Counted from the first letter of the stretch, positions 8,012-16,726 are shown. The stretch is 64,000 nt of DNA from Serratia marcescens (GCF_029846115.1 NZ_JARVZZ010000001.1:3782001-3846000); one strand, 5' to 3'. The notes: a model not told the origin generated them from the letters alone. Numbers and translations: made by a program.

Positions 8012-8932
8012 GTCGCCCTCCGTTTGGTGGTTGGTTGCAGGTTGCCCCTGCGGATTGAAAAGGGATTTAACTTTGTTGGCGACGACCGTCACCCAGGATT
8101 CCTGGCGCGCAACCGGCGTTCCGGTTTCATCAAAGGTGATTTTTCCGCCCTCCGATGTGTAGCCATAAACCTGGGCAGCGCCGCCGTTGCGGATAATCAC
8201 CACCTGTGAGTCGGTGAAGTCTGCCACCCAGGCATATTCATTTTCACCGGGAGCAAATTTATCTTTTGCAGCGCGGTCTAGGCGTTGCTCACGATCCCGG
8301 TAGGATTCGCCAATCAGCGCGCCAGAGTTGGCCTTTAACGGCGTAGCAAGGTCAGCGTTAACCATCAGACCAACACCCTGCTCAGGTGTCGCTGCGCCCA
8401 CTTCATGCAGCAAGATTGCGTCATGATCCATGACGTGAATCTTCGCCACCCACTTGGCACCTGTGGCCTTCTGTTGCTCATTTGGCTCAAGCTGGTCGAG
8501 AAACACCGCAACGCTGGTGTGAATAGGTGGAACATCTTCACCGCGCTCAATGGCTTCTACGCGGGAGATAAGCTCCCTGCCGCCCTCGCTCTGGTTGGCG
8601 ATCTGGGTATCAACCCACTTCTCCAGGTAGATCCGGTTGCCCGATTTCTTCACATTGCGATTCCAGGCGCCGATATGGCCCTGGTTGATGCCCTCCGGCG
8701 AAAAGGCAGAGATGAATGCGCCATTTAGCTGAGGATGCCCCAGAGGCGCTAGCGTGCCTTCAAGCCCTTGATAGTGAGCATCGATTTCGCTGGCCGTATA
8801 CAGCCCATCATTCATGACCACGTTTGCCGGTAGTGTGTAGCTCGGCAAAACAAGATGCTCGCGGCCGTTGTATGACTCCCGGCGAATTGCCTGGCTGTTG
8901 ACCTTCGTTGTGACGTTAACTTGAACTTTCAT
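7667..8932 (-). CDS. DUF2213 head maturation protease with C-terminal scaffold
   Basis: A 421-residue protein. Residues 1 to about 230 resemble DUF2213 phage proteins (APLGHPQLNG near residue 62, EGINQGHIGAWNRN, HVMDHDAILLHEVGA), thought to be prohead proteases. The rest (about 308-421) is a charged helical scaffold-like domain rich in Glu, Lys, Ala and Gln. An internal ATG at 8011 with its own GGAGGG site could yield the scaffold alone, as lambda C/Nu3 does. Confidence 0.8.
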   Translation of the reverse strand: MKVQVNVTTKVNSQAIRRESYNGREHLVLPSYTLPANVVMNDGLYTASEIDAHYQGLEGTLAPLGHPQLNGAFISAFSPEGINQGHIGAWNRNVKKSGNRIYLEKWVDTQIANQSEGGRELISRVEAIERGEDVPPIHTSVAVFLDQLEPNEQQKATGAKWVAKIHVMDHDAILLHEVGAATPEQGVGLMVNADLATPLKANSGALIGESYRDREQRLDRAAKDKFAPGENEYAWVADFTDSQVVIIRNGGAAQVYGYTSEGGKITFDETGTPVARQESWVTVVANKVKSLFNPQGQPATNHQTEGDMPLTTEEKQELITEIGKGLAANFAEALKPITDKVDALQANHNQLAETLTANSRAEEKTKREAVAKVHGEIVANALQGEALEAMFKTLGESAPLAGNSGQHQQESGAPAADAYFK

Positions 8933-8935
8933 GGA

Positions 8936-9862
8936 TTAACCCTCTGCCCATTTGTAGCCTCTCTCCTTCATGTCGTTGAACGTCTGCTTGGCCTTGTCGA
9001 TAACCGAAGGAGTGAGAGGGTTCCCCTTGTCATCCACCAGCACGGAAAGCTGCGAGCATTTGCAGTTGATGGCGTTGCCATTCTTCGTGTACCACTCCCT
9101 CACCTCATCCTGCGTGTATAGGTGAGCATGCCTGGCGGCGTGTGTTGCTCGGGTGGTAGGACTTAACGCAGAGATGTGAAGCAACTTTGTTTTGATGCCG
9201 TAGCGGTCTTGCGCATCCTGAGCTTCATCCCAGCGCGCGCGCCTCAGTGCGGTAGTGATTTCCGTCCTGGCGATGCGATTCGCGCGCCGGGTTTCAATGC
9301 CGGTTTGCTCGTTGAGGTTTTTGGCTACGTCACGCGGATTGAGCCCCCTGGCAATGCCATCAGTCAGAATTCGCGCCATATCGCTCTTAACCTGAGCGCT
9401 GAGTCCTTTCATCTCTTCGAATTCACGCGCTCTGACCAGAATCAGCCGCAGCTGATAGGGATCACTCAACAAGATGTTGGGAACATCCTGCTGGCCGGCG
9501 GCGTAAGCGGAGGATTGCTGGGAGAGGTTGTAATACTCCTGCGCCGTTCCTCGCTGGTAAGCAACAGACACATAGCGGCCAAAGAACCACAGATTGAACT
9601 CCCCGCCCTCCAGCAGAATTTCGTCCACCAGCGCTTCACCGTTCTGAAGCAGCATCGACAGAAGCCCCTGATCAAGACGGAAGGTGTAGCGCTCGTTTAC
9701 GACGGGTTCGGCGGGGATGCGGTTGAGGATGTCGATATAGCCTTTCGTTATCAGCTTCATGCGCTTTGCAAACTCACGCATGGCACCACGCTCTAACTTA
9801 TCAACTCCTGTGGGATCTTTGATGTTGCTCGGCAGGATTGGAGGCTTAGGTTTCGTCGTCAT
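8936..9862 (-). CDS. Phage minor head protein (SPP1 gp7 / Mu F family)
   Basis: A 308-residue protein. The C-terminal part contains RANRIARTEITTALRRARWD and, near residues 245-285, the MuF signature THAARHAHLYTQDEVREWY, then NGNAINCKCSQLSVLV. Members of this family sit in the virion head and aid DNA packaging or injection. The ATG at 9862 overlaps the end of the portal gene by 17 bases; upstream in-frame codons lie inside portal. Confidence 0.85.
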   Translation of the reverse strand: MTTKPKPPILPSNIKDPTGVDKLERGAMREFAKRMKLITKGYIDILNRIPAEPVVNERYTFRLDQGLLSMLLQNGEALVDEILLEGGEFNLWFFGRYVSVAYQRGTAQEYYNLSQQSSAYAAGQQDVPNILLSDPYQLRLILVRAREFEEMKGLSAQVKSDMARILTDGIARGLNPRDVAKNLNEQTGIETRRANRIARTEITTALRRARWDEAQDAQDRYGIKTKLLHISALSPTTRATHAARHAHLYTQDEVREWYTKNGNAINCKCSQLSVLVDDKGNPLTPSVIDKAKQTFNDMKERGYKWAEG

Positions 9863-11174
9863 CCCCTGCCTCTCCGAGCGGATCTCCGCCTTCAGTTTCA
9901 AATCCTGCAGCAGTGCGAATTTCCTCACCGCTGAATGGCGCCGTGTCACCGCTTTCAACCATAGCCTTGTTCACTTCTGCCATGGCCTTGGAGTCCGCCA
10001 GGCGCTCTGCGCGCGTCTGTTGATTGAGGTCGTCCCAGATGACCGTTTTCTGGCCGACAGAATCGATAATTCTCAGGTCGATCAGCTTGTCGCAGAAGTC
10101 TTCAATTTCGAACGATAGATCACCGCGGCGACTCTGGCAGCGTCCGTTCATGTACTTCTGATCTTCGGTGCTTGAGCGCTCAGCCTGCTGGTTGCCTACC
10201 AGTATCCGCGAAGGAATATCAACGCCGGCAGAAGCCGTTTGCAGGTTCACGCTATAGGTTGGGCTTGGATCAGACACAGGGGAAACAAGGGAGGTAACAG
10301 CTGCACCCTGTAGGCTCATCAGCACATCGTTGCCGCGGTTCATCTCGCGCGCGGCTTCGTTGAACTTGTCCTGCAATTCATCAACGCTGACGCCATACAT
10401 AGATGCCAGACTGCCGAAGTCGATATCTTTGTCGAAGCTAAGCGCCAACTGCCGCGCTGCGTTCTTCAAGAATGACTCACCGGAACCGCCCTCTACCTTC
10501 TCCAGACTGACGAATGCATTGTATGCTGGCTCAAGGAACCCGATGGCGTCAGGGGAGTAATCTCCGAGGATGAAAACACGGTCAGGATGAACCCTCACAC
10601 GACGCGATGCTCCATTAGCTAGCGTCTCAACGTACTGCCACATTTTTGGTTTGCCGTAGTTTTCAGAGTTTATGCTCTCCTCCCACTCGGCAACCTTTAT
10701 CGCTCCTGCCCATGCGATCGTAACTTTCTCTAACGTCTTACCTCTAGTTACTGAATCGTGCCATTTTCCGCTGTCTTTGATATGCAGCAAAATGCCAGAG
10801 TAACGCCCGACAAGCCGTCGGCGGTCAGCTTCTGCAAAAGCGCGCCATAACCGGTTCGTGAATACCGGTTTGAGTTTTTTCTCCCAGGCAGTTTCCGCGC
10901 GCTTCTCGTCAGCCTTATCACCCTCGATGATCTCCGGGTTGGTCTGCCAGCATTTGCTCACCAGCTTTTCCACAGCGCCATGTGCAATACCACCGCGGCG
11001 ATACAGTGAATAAAGATTGTCGTAAGTGATCTGCTCAGGAAAGCCGTATTCGCACCAGGCGGAGCCGCGTTTATTATCCAGGCCCATAGATGGCCCAAGC
11101 ATCGCCATACGAGCACGCTCAATCCTGGCGTCGTTCAACGCGTGGTTGACGGCCAGTTGGAGATTTTTGTTCAT
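9846..11174 (-). CDS. Portal protein (DUF1073 type)
   Basis: A 442-residue protein between TerL and the MuF-like gene. Motifs YRRGGIAHGAVEKLVSKCWQ, PDRVFILG and GVDIPSRILVGNQQAERSS belong to the portal family formerly DUF1073, which some databases label anti-CBASS Acb1-like because of a shared fold region. Here the context is clearly structural: it forms the dodecameric ring at the packaging vertex. Confidence 0.85.
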   Translation of the reverse strand: MNKNLQLAVNHALNDARIERARMAMLGPSMGLDNKRGSAWCEYGFPEQITYDNLYSLYRRGGIAHGAVEKLVSKCWQTNPEIIEGDKADEKRAETAWEKKLKPVFTNRLWRAFAEADRRRLVGRYSGILLHIKDSGKWHDSVTRGKTLEKVTIAWAGAIKVAEWEESINSENYGKPKMWQYVETLANGASRRVRVHPDRVFILGDYSPDAIGFLEPAYNAFVSLEKVEGGSGESFLKNAARQLALSFDKDIDFGSLASMYGVSVDELQDKFNEAAREMNRGNDVLMSLQGAAVTSLVSPVSDPSPTYSVNLQTASAGVDIPSRILVGNQQAERSSTEDQKYMNGRCQSRRGDLSFEIEDFCDKLIDLRIIDSVGQKTVIWDDLNQQTRAERLADSKAMAEVNKAMVESGDTAPFSGEEIRTAAGFETEGGDPLGEAGDDDET

Positions 11175-11195
11175 GTGGTTTCCGTTTGGAGTGGT

Positions 11196-12674
11196 TTACT
11201 GTAGCCGCTTAGGGAGCATCATCCCTCTCGGTTGAGAGCCGTTAATTTCAGTCAGCGCATAAACCATGGCATCAAGGCGGTCTGGTGACTTTTTGGCAGT
11301 GGTCGGTATGTACTCCATCAGCTGATTTTCCAGCACGTAGAGATTTCCCTGATTCAACACCCTGCCTTGCTCGTACAGGGCTGATATTGGTTCCGCTCGG
11401 GCATACTTCCCCTTACTGGCGTGAACTCGAATAATGCGCCCTTTAAATCCTGCATTGCGTAGAGTCTCCTCCGCCATGTCACCACCCTGGTTTGTCTCTA
11501 TGACGATCGCATCTGCCTGATGATGTTCATACGCCCATATAGCTTTTTTAGCCCATCCTGCTGGGGAATATTTACCGCTGTAATCCCCATCAACTGAGAA
11601 TTGCTTTTTGTCTCCAGCGCCATAGGAACTCGCAGCAACTATCCCTGTTTCATCACTCTCATCGCTGTTGGTTGCTTGTGGGTCAATCGCCACGACTGTG
11701 CGAACCTTGTCATGCTTGATTTGTAGTTCATGAGCAGCGCTTATCATCTGCTCGTTCCACAGCGCCCCCTCAGCATTGAAGCGGCGAGGTTTCTGCATGT
11801 ACTGAGCTTCCGCAGTTCGGCGATGAGAAAACAGAGATGTTCGATGCGATTCGTTGTGTTTGAATGGCCACAGCCAACCATCAGGCAATCCGTGGTCAAT
11901 CGGTATAGCGTGGGTATTTTCTGGATACTGCGCAGCGTATGACTGACTGTTGTCGATAATCACCGGCAAGTTCAGATGATGCCATTTCTCACCACTACCT
12001 CCGCGCAGAAGATAACCGCTCAGATCGTGGTAGTGGATGCGCTGCATAATCACAATCATCGGCGTCGTCTCGATCGCCAGTCGTGATTTTATTGTCTCGT
12101 TAAAGCGGTTATTTACGCCATCGCGGACGATCTCAGAGTAAGCGTCGTCAGGTTTTACTGGGTCATCTATAACCAGAGCGCCTTGCCAGCCTGGCTCCAT
12201 GTGCCCGGCTCGAAATCCGGTTACCTGGCCTGCTGCTGATGACGCATACACGCCGCCGCCAAACTCATTCCACCACATCGCCTTGCTATCAGCATCATCG
12301 CGAAGCTCCATAGGCCACATGGATTGATAAGTACGAGACTTTATTATTCCTCGCGCTGTAGATGAGTTAAGAAGAGCAAGGTTGTGCGAATACGACAGAT
12401 GCATGAACCTGGCACGCCTATTTAGCGCCAGTCCTCTCCCCATCATATTGATGGTCGCCAGTTCTGTTTTTGTATAGCCTGGAGGGACGTTAATAATCAG
12501 GCGCTGAATCTCGCCATCGATCACGCGATCCAGCGTCTCCTGGATCACCTTGTGATGTGGTGCGACGATCATCTTGCCGCCGGTTCTCTGCTTGAAGAAG
12601 TAGCGGGAGAAATACATCCCATCCTCTTCACACTCTATCTTGCGGGCATAATTCCGCTGCTCAACAGTCGTCAT
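11196..12674 (-). CDS. Terminase large subunit
   Basis: A 492-residue ATPase-nuclease that packages DNA. Walker A VPPGYTKTE at about residues 63-71, Walker B ALVIDDP at 166-172, and the downstream QRIHYHDLSGYLL motif typical of phage TerL. The nuclease domain starts at VAIDPQ (Asp331), with acidic residues in ADAIVIETNQ and in SPDRLDAMVYAL near the C-terminus. It overlaps TerS by 14 bases and is followed by portal. Confidence 0.93.
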   Translation of the reverse strand: MTTVEQRNYARKIECEEDGMYFSRYFFKQRTGGKMIVAPHHKVIQETLDRVIDGEIQRLIINVPPGYTKTELATINMMGRGLALNRRARFMHLSYSHNLALLNSSTARGIIKSRTYQSMWPMELRDDADSKAMWWNEFGGGVYASSAAGQVTGFRAGHMEPGWQGALVIDDPVKPDDAYSEIVRDGVNNRFNETIKSRLAIETTPMIVIMQRIHYHDLSGYLLRGGSGEKWHHLNLPVIIDNSQSYAAQYPENTHAIPIDHGLPDGWLWPFKHNESHRTSLFSHRRTAEAQYMQKPRRFNAEGALWNEQMISAAHELQIKHDKVRTVVAIDPQATNSDESDETGIVAASSYGAGDKKQFSVDGDYSGKYSPAGWAKKAIWAYEHHQADAIVIETNQGGDMAEETLRNAGFKGRIIRVHASKGKYARAEPISALYEQGRVLNQGNLYVLENQLMEYIPTTAKKSPDRLDAMVYALTEINGSQPRGMMLPKRLQ

Positions 12675-13140
12675 CCTCCAACATCTCCCGCCGAGCCTGC
12701 TTGTATTCTTCTTTCGTCAACGTGGCCGACTCGATGGGGCCGCCGTCTTTACCTGTGTGCTCTACCTTCTGTCGATTCGTATACGCATCGCCGCACTCTT
12801 TCGCGGCCTGCTCGACGATCTGAGCGGCCAATGCGTAGTTCTTCATGGTTTCAGTGCGCGTCGCCATACGGTCAAGAACGCGCAGCCGGTAGGCCTTGTT
12901 GGCGATCGGAATGTCTGAAATTTCTGTCTTGAATCTCTCCCGCGTCGTGTAGAACAGGTCTACCCACTTTTTAGCCAGCGACTTGCCGCTAACCTTTGTC
13001 GGATCGTGAGATTCAACCTGCTGACGCGTGATTTTTAGCCCAAATTCTTTTTGGACGGACTCCACGACCAACGTAGGAGTGTCAAAGCACGCAAGCGACT
13101 GAATGATGAAGGCTTTTACATCTGGTTTTAATGCAGCCAT
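12661..13140 (-). CDS. Terminase small subunit (DUF2280 type)
   Basis: A 159-residue protein directly upstream of and overlapping TerL. Its N-terminus (KPDVKAFIIQSLACFDTPT) and the KEFGLKITRQQVESHDP helix-turn-helix match the DUF2280 family, small phage proteins encoded beside terminase. It would recognise the packaging site, probably in the gap at 14117-14573. Confidence 0.75.
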   Translation of the reverse strand: MAALKPDVKAFIIQSLACFDTPTLVVESVQKEFGLKITRQQVESHDPTKVSGKSLAKKWVDLFYTTRERFKTEISDIPIANKAYRLRVLDRMATRTETMKNYALAAQIVEQAAKECGDAYTNRQKVEHTGKDGGPIESATLTKEEYKQARREMLEDDDC

Positions 13141-13171
13141 AAATCACCATCCGTCCAATACAGTCCAATAT

Positions 13172-13822
13172 TTACGCCAGCCTCAACATGCAGTTACCGC
13201 ACGCCCTGGCAATGTTTAGTTGTGCCACCTCCGCAGGCCTGTTGGCCGCATCAACCAGTTCCTGAACTTCCACGCTGGCGCCATACCGGCGAACTACGCC
13301 AACAAACTCTTCAACATCGTGACCGCGCAGCTTCAGCACCGGCTGGCCTTCCTTGTTGAATTTTGGTGCGCCGAAATCGTCTGTTGCCTGCGAGATGTGG
13401 TAAAGCTCATGCTCGACCAGGGCGCAAAACTCAGCATCAGAACACTGTGAGCAGTAGTCGGCAGCAAGCGTGATGATGAATTTCGGCACCTCGCCGAACC
13501 ACTCACACATCTGCTGTTCCATTCTGGCCTTCTGCCAGCCGCCAGCTCGCATCGCCACCTCTTCAGCTTGGCCGAGCACATGGCGCCCTTTCTTCTCAAA
13601 CGCTGACGATGCCCACATGAAGCGCAGGTCGGCGTCTGCAAGGTGTCCGTGGTCTGGGTTAAACAGATTGCCGGTATCGTCGATGATTTGGCGCTGCATC
13701 CACTCCTGCACCTCGTTCGCAGGAACTAGGCCGATGTAAGGCGTCAGCTGATGGTCTTCGATAAACCTTAACGGTGGGTATGGGCGCCTCTCATGGCTCT
13801 CATCCTGTGCTGTTTTAGCCAT
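13172..13822 (-). CDS. Phage putative metallopeptidase
   Basis: A 216-residue protein with the zinc-protease signature HELYH (HEXXH) in CALVEHELYHI, around residue 137. It also has an N-terminal domain beginning PYPPLRFIEDH and a cysteine pair ACGNC at the C-terminus. Such putative metallopeptidases are often encoded just before terminase genes in enterobacterial phages. Substrate unknown. Confidence 0.75.
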   Translation of the reverse strand: MAKTAQDESHERRPYPPLRFIEDHQLTPYIGLVPANEVQEWMQRQIIDDTGNLFNPDHGHLADADLRFMWASSAFEKKGRHVLGQAEEVAMRAGGWQKARMEQQMCEWFGEVPKFIITLAADYCSQCSDAEFCALVEHELYHISQATDDFGAPKFNKEGQPVLKLRGHDVEEFVGVVRRYGASVEVQELVDAANRPAEVAQLNIARACGNCMLRLA

Positions 13823-13835
13823 GATTTTCTCCCAA

Positions 13836-13858
13836 TAAAAAACCCGCCGTAGCGGGTT
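13836..13858 (-). terminator. Intrinsic terminator upstream of metallopeptidase gene
   Basis: On the minus strand AACCCGC-TACG-GCGGGTT is followed by TTTTATT. It separates the 84-residue gene from the metallopeptidase gene and faces late transcription. Confidence 0.75.
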
Positions 13859-13861
13859 AAG

Positions 13862-14116
13862 TCATTTCTTGCCGTTGGCCTCCGCCATCTGCTGGTATCG
13901 CAGGTCGTTTGGCCCTGGGAATTTGTGGCTCTGGCTGCGGTAGTGCTGCAGACGCTCGCGGAAAAGTTCACGAAGGTGCTCAGGCTGCTCCGCCTCCACC
14001 TGCGCCGGTACGATCGGCATATTCATGCGCTCTTTGTACGCCACGCCAGAGGCCGCAAGGTCTACGTTCACCTTGTCCATTTCTTCTTTTGGTAAATTGC
14101 CGAGATTGTATGACAT
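13862..14116 (-). CDS. Small phage protein, unknown
   Basis: An 84-residue charged protein ([19 protein letters not shown]) with a long helix carrying [15 protein letters not shown]. The ATG at 14116 has a perfect AGGAGG ribosome site 6 bases upstream; the frame continues further upstream but without a ribosome site. No family recognised. First gene of the packaging segment after the lysis genes. Confidence 0.65.
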   Translation of the reverse strand: MSYNLGNLPKEEMDKVNVDLAASGVAYKERMNMPIVPAQVEAEQPEHLRELFRERLQHYRSQSHKFPGPNDLRYQQMAEANGKK

Positions 14117-14347
14117 GAAATCCTCCTGGTTCAGAGGATGATACGCCAGCCTCCAGCTGTATGTAAGCAATTGCGACTCACTATAGTCAGAGCGCCTCAC
14201 AACAGGTAAACCCTGACTATAGGGCCATCGATGAGCTGGATTTCTAATCGCCGACACAATAGATAATCAGCACAACCATCTGGCCACGCCTGATTAGCTA
14301 CCCTCGCAGCAACTGAGCGAATCAATCATTCATAGGAGGAATTAAAT
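14117..14347. other. Non-coding gap with inverted repeat, possible packaging (cos/pac) region
   Basis: This gap lies between the lysis genes and the terminase block, where lambda has cos. It holds a perfect 10-bp inverted repeat, CTATAGTCAG at 14181-14190 and its complement at 14213-14222. It also holds a 13-base match to the core of the T7 RNA polymerase promoter (14174-14186, plus strand). The packaging role is inferred from position only. Confidence 0.35.
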
Positions 14348-14461
14348 ATGAGCTTATCACCCGAGTTTTATCAGGCAGCGGCGGCATTTTTCGTGCTACT
14401 AACACCTTTAACGCGAGCCATCTTCCATCTCATCCAATACCATTTCCCCATCCAGAAATAA
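14348..14461 (+). CDS. 37-residue hydrophobic peptide on the opposite strand
   Basis: The ATG has an ideal AGGAGG ribosome site 8 bases upstream. The product starts MSLSPEFYQAAAAFFVLLTP and has one hydrophobic span (about residues 9-25) and an aromatic/basic end (HLIQYHFPIQK). It is the only plus-strand gene in the late region. It could be a small membrane protein or type I toxin-like peptide. No homologue recognised. Confidence 0.5.
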   Translation: MSLSPEFYQAAAAFFVLLTPLTRAIFHLIQYHFPIQK

Positions 14462-14573
14462 CCGCAGCATCAGCCACACCTCTCGGCGTTGCATCGCCAC
14501 TTCCGTCTTTCCGGCTGTCAAGACGTGATCACCTCCTGCAGGGCTTCACCGTCTTATTCCTTGTCGGGGGAAT

Positions 14574-14726
14574 TCATTCTCCAATAGAATCCAGCCTCTC
14601 CATATCAAGAAACCAATAATGCTCATCTCTTGGTTCTTTCCTTGGTATTGGCGATGGTGGTGCCGAAGTCGGTGGCGGTTTAACCATTCCAGTCGGCGGG
14701 GATGGATTTCGACCGAACTTATTCAT
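14574..14726 (-). CDS. Small proline-rich protein after Rz1
   Basis: A 50-residue ORF starting MNKFGRNPSPPTGMV with a proline-rich first half (13 Pro) and an acidic/aromatic end (DEHYWFLDMERLDS). Its ATG overlaps the Rz1 stop (ATGAATAA), giving translational coupling. It is last in the lysis cassette. Function unknown. Confidence 0.5.
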   Translation of the reverse strand: MNKFGRNPSPPTGMVKPPPTSAPPSPIPRKEPRDEHYWFLDMERLDSIGE

Positions 14727-14991
14727 CGTGTAATACCGATATTCGCCATTGGTTCAGCGTGGCCACCTGGCCGGCGCAGATTGATAGGGCTGTTTGCAGC
14801 GTCAGCGTGTAGCTCACTGCGTCGCCCCACGTATTGCCCTGCAACTCTGGCTGCTGGCATGGCGTGAACACTGTTTCAGGGGGTAGGCTTATTAACTGCT
14901 CTGGCGCCGGAGGTGGAGTTTTGCTGCAGGAGCTCAACGACAGCATCAGGCATACGCTCAGCAGCGCAGGGATTATCTTTAATCGCTTCAC
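14719..14991 (-). CDS. Rz1-like outer-membrane spanin lipoprotein
   Basis: A 90-residue ORF from a GTG at 14991, nested in another frame within Rz and running past its end. It has a signal peptide and lipobox LSLSSC followed by a proline-rich SKTPPPAPEQ, the hallmark of Rz1 o-spanins. With Rz it spans the periplasm and fuses inner and outer membranes at lysis. It is longer than lambda Rz1 (60 residues as precursor). Confidence 0.85.
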   Translation of the reverse strand: MKRLKIIPALLSVCLMLSLSSCSKTPPPAPEQLISLPPETVFTPCQQPELQGNTWGDAVSYTLTLQTALSICAGQVATLNQWRISVLHDE

Positions 14992-15265
14992 GGAAATTCC
15001 TCTGCAAGATGTCGTACTGCTGGCGTAGCTGCTGTTCATGCTGCTGTTGTGATGCCACCAGCGCGCGGTTTACTTCATCCTGTGCCTGCAGCGTAGCTAT
15101 CAACCCCGCCTGCTTGCTGTTTTTCAACTGCTCTGTTGAAAGCCTCTGGTCGGTCAGCCGCAGCTCTTTTCGGTAGCCCCAGTTGCTGACGGCCAGCCAT
15201 GCGAGCAATCCGAGAGCTACTGCCACCAGCATTGCTTTCCTATTTGGCAATGGGAACCAATTCAT
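14876..15265 (-). CDS. Rz-like inner-membrane spanin
   Basis: A 129-residue protein with an N-terminal membrane anchor (AMLVAVALGLLAWLAVSNW, about residues 11-29) and a long periplasmic coiled coil rich in Gln, Glu and Leu. It overlaps the endolysin stop by 4 bases. Rz1 is embedded in it. Standard i-spanin layout. Confidence 0.88.
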   Translation of the reverse strand: MNWFPLPNRKAMLVAVALGLLAWLAVSNWGYRKELRLTDQRLSTEQLKNSKQAGLIATLQAQDEVNRALVASQQQHEQQLRQQYDILQRNFREAIKDNPCAAERMPDAVVELLQQNSTSGARAVNKPTP

Positions 15266-15873
15266 AGCAGCACCTTACGCGCCATGTCGTACCGTGCCTG
15301 GCGATCAGATAATCCGTTGATGCCACCATTGATACGTTGGGTTACCCATTCGATATCGTTGGCGTTGCGGCCACAATCACGAGATTTCCAGAACCAGCCG
15401 GCAGAACGCATCGCGTTACCGTCGCTCTCCAGCAGTTGAGGATTGCCAACTAGGTCGAGTTTCAGCGCCATACCGCACGCTCGGTAGTTGTCCTGGCCGG
15501 TAACCTGAATCAGCCCACGCCCACGATATTTCCAGCCATCACCGCGTGATTTATTCCCCAGGCGATCGGCGTATACCAGGTTTGCAATCGCCGGCTGGTT
15601 TGCCAGGTGTGCCGTTGTACGCCCAAGCATGTCAGCCTGATATGTAGTGATGCGTTTCCCAAAGGTTGAAATCAATCCCTGTGGCGTGTAGTTCAGGCTC
15701 TCTGCTGTGCGGGTAAAGCCCGCTGATTCATGCCCAACCTGAGCAATAAACATTGCCTGTGCCGCTGGCTTCTCGATTGAGAACTCAGCAAAGGTGGCGT
15801 TCAGATGTGGATACCAGCGCGCAGCTAACCCGGCGCTAATACCAGCCGCCCGTTGAAATTCGTTTTGTGTCAT
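15262..15873 (-). CDS. GH19 endolysin (lysozyme-like glycoside hydrolase)
   Basis: A 203-residue protein of the glycoside hydrolase family 19 phage lysozymes. The segment MFIAQVGHESAGFTRTAESL (about 41-60) carries the catalytic Glu, and KYRGRGLIQVTGQDNYRACG is the conserved substrate-binding region. It cleaves peptidoglycan glycan strands. No signal peptide is seen, so release should depend on the holins. It overlaps neighbours on both sides. Confidence 0.9.
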   Translation of the reverse strand: MTQNEFQRAAGISAGLAARWYPHLNATFAEFSIEKPAAQAMFIAQVGHESAGFTRTAESLNYTPQGLISTFGKRITTYQADMLGRTTAHLANQPAIANLVYADRLGNKSRGDGWKYRGRGLIQVTGQDNYRACGMALKLDLVGNPQLLESDGNAMRSAGWFWKSRDCGRNANDIEWVTQRINGGINGLSDRQARYDMARKVLL

Positions 15874-16202
15874 TGTGGCCTCAAGGGGTGTAGCAGTTTC
15901 GCGATGTTCCCCTTAACCCGGTACAGCGCGATGCAGATGATGAGATTCGCCGCGATTACGCCCCAGTGTGTTTCCTGGTACTGCTGAGCAATGAAGCGAA
16001 ACGGGATCCATGAATAGGCGCAGATAACCAACCATGCCAGCCAGGCTATCCATGCCCGGTGCCGGTAACCTGTTTTTCTGAAGCATGCCAGGCGGCAGAC
16101 AATCGCCGAGCACAGCAACACATTCAGCACAACAAGTGGATCACTAGTAGTTACTGTGTGAATGAGGTTTAACCACATCACAGAGATATCGTTACTTGCC
16201 AT
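15870..16202 (-). CDS. Holin-like membrane protein (second holin)
   Basis: A 110-residue protein from MASNDISVMWLNLIHTV with three hydrophobic segments (about residues 18-38, 45-60, 77-95). It overlaps the upstream holin and the endolysin genes. It looks like small phage holins of the HP1 kind. The pair may act as holin and antiholin; which is which cannot be told. Confidence 0.7.
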   Translation of the reverse strand: MASNDISVMWLNLIHTVTTSDPLVVLNVLLCSAIVCRLACFRKTGYRHRAWIAWLAWLVICAYSWIPFRFIAQQYQETHWGVIAANLIICIALYRVKGNIAKLLHPLRPQ

Positions 16203-16569
16203 TCGCGCCTCCCCGGAATCTGGAAAACAGCGATGTCGGATCCTCCATCTTCTCACTGACGAAGGTAAGCAGCTTGACCGCGACAGCAGAGATGATCAGC
16301 GCACCTAACGGCTCTAGCGGGGTGTCGTTGTAATTCAGCCATGCCGAAAGTTTGGCGCCGGCAACACTCGCGCCGAGTACGCCAGTGCCAAATGAGACAA
16401 CGAACGAGAAAGCCTGTCTGATTCGCGGAATGTCTTTGGCTTGGGTGACGTAGAACATCGCACCGATGAACGCGCCAAAGATAACCCCGTAATCAATGCC
16501 AACTGCAGGCGCCGCAATCGTGGCCGACACCAGCGCAGTGGTGCCAGTCGCAGTTAATGGATCGGACAT
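16192..16569 (-). CDS. Phage holin
   Basis: A 125-residue protein, first gene of the lysis cassette. Hydrophobic segments at about 10-45, 55-75 and 88-105, with an acidic-basic tail ending FRGGANGK. Its position after tR' and before endolysin fits a class I/II holin that permits endolysin export. Confidence 0.78.
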   Translation of the reverse strand: MSDPLTATGTTALVSATIAAPAVGIDYGVIFGAFIGAMFYVTQAKDIPRIRQAFSFVVSFGTGVLGASVAGAKLSAWLNYNDTPLEPLGALIISAVAVKLLTFVSEKMEDPTSLFSRFRGGANGK

Positions 16570-16726
16570 CGTTACTCCTCATTGCTGTAATTGTCCTCTC
16601 CATACCGAGGGCATACAAAAGCCGCAGTCTACGCCACGGCTAATAGGGTTCAGCCACCAGCCGTAAACGATTTGGCGATACGGGGTGTGCCAGGTGTGTG
16701 TCGGATGTTGGCTGGGGCTGAAAACA

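Noticed and set aside
9846..11174. Portal gene as an anti-CBASS (Acb1) enzyme
   Set aside because: Database label by shared fold; the position between TerL and MuF-like gene and the length show a portal protein.
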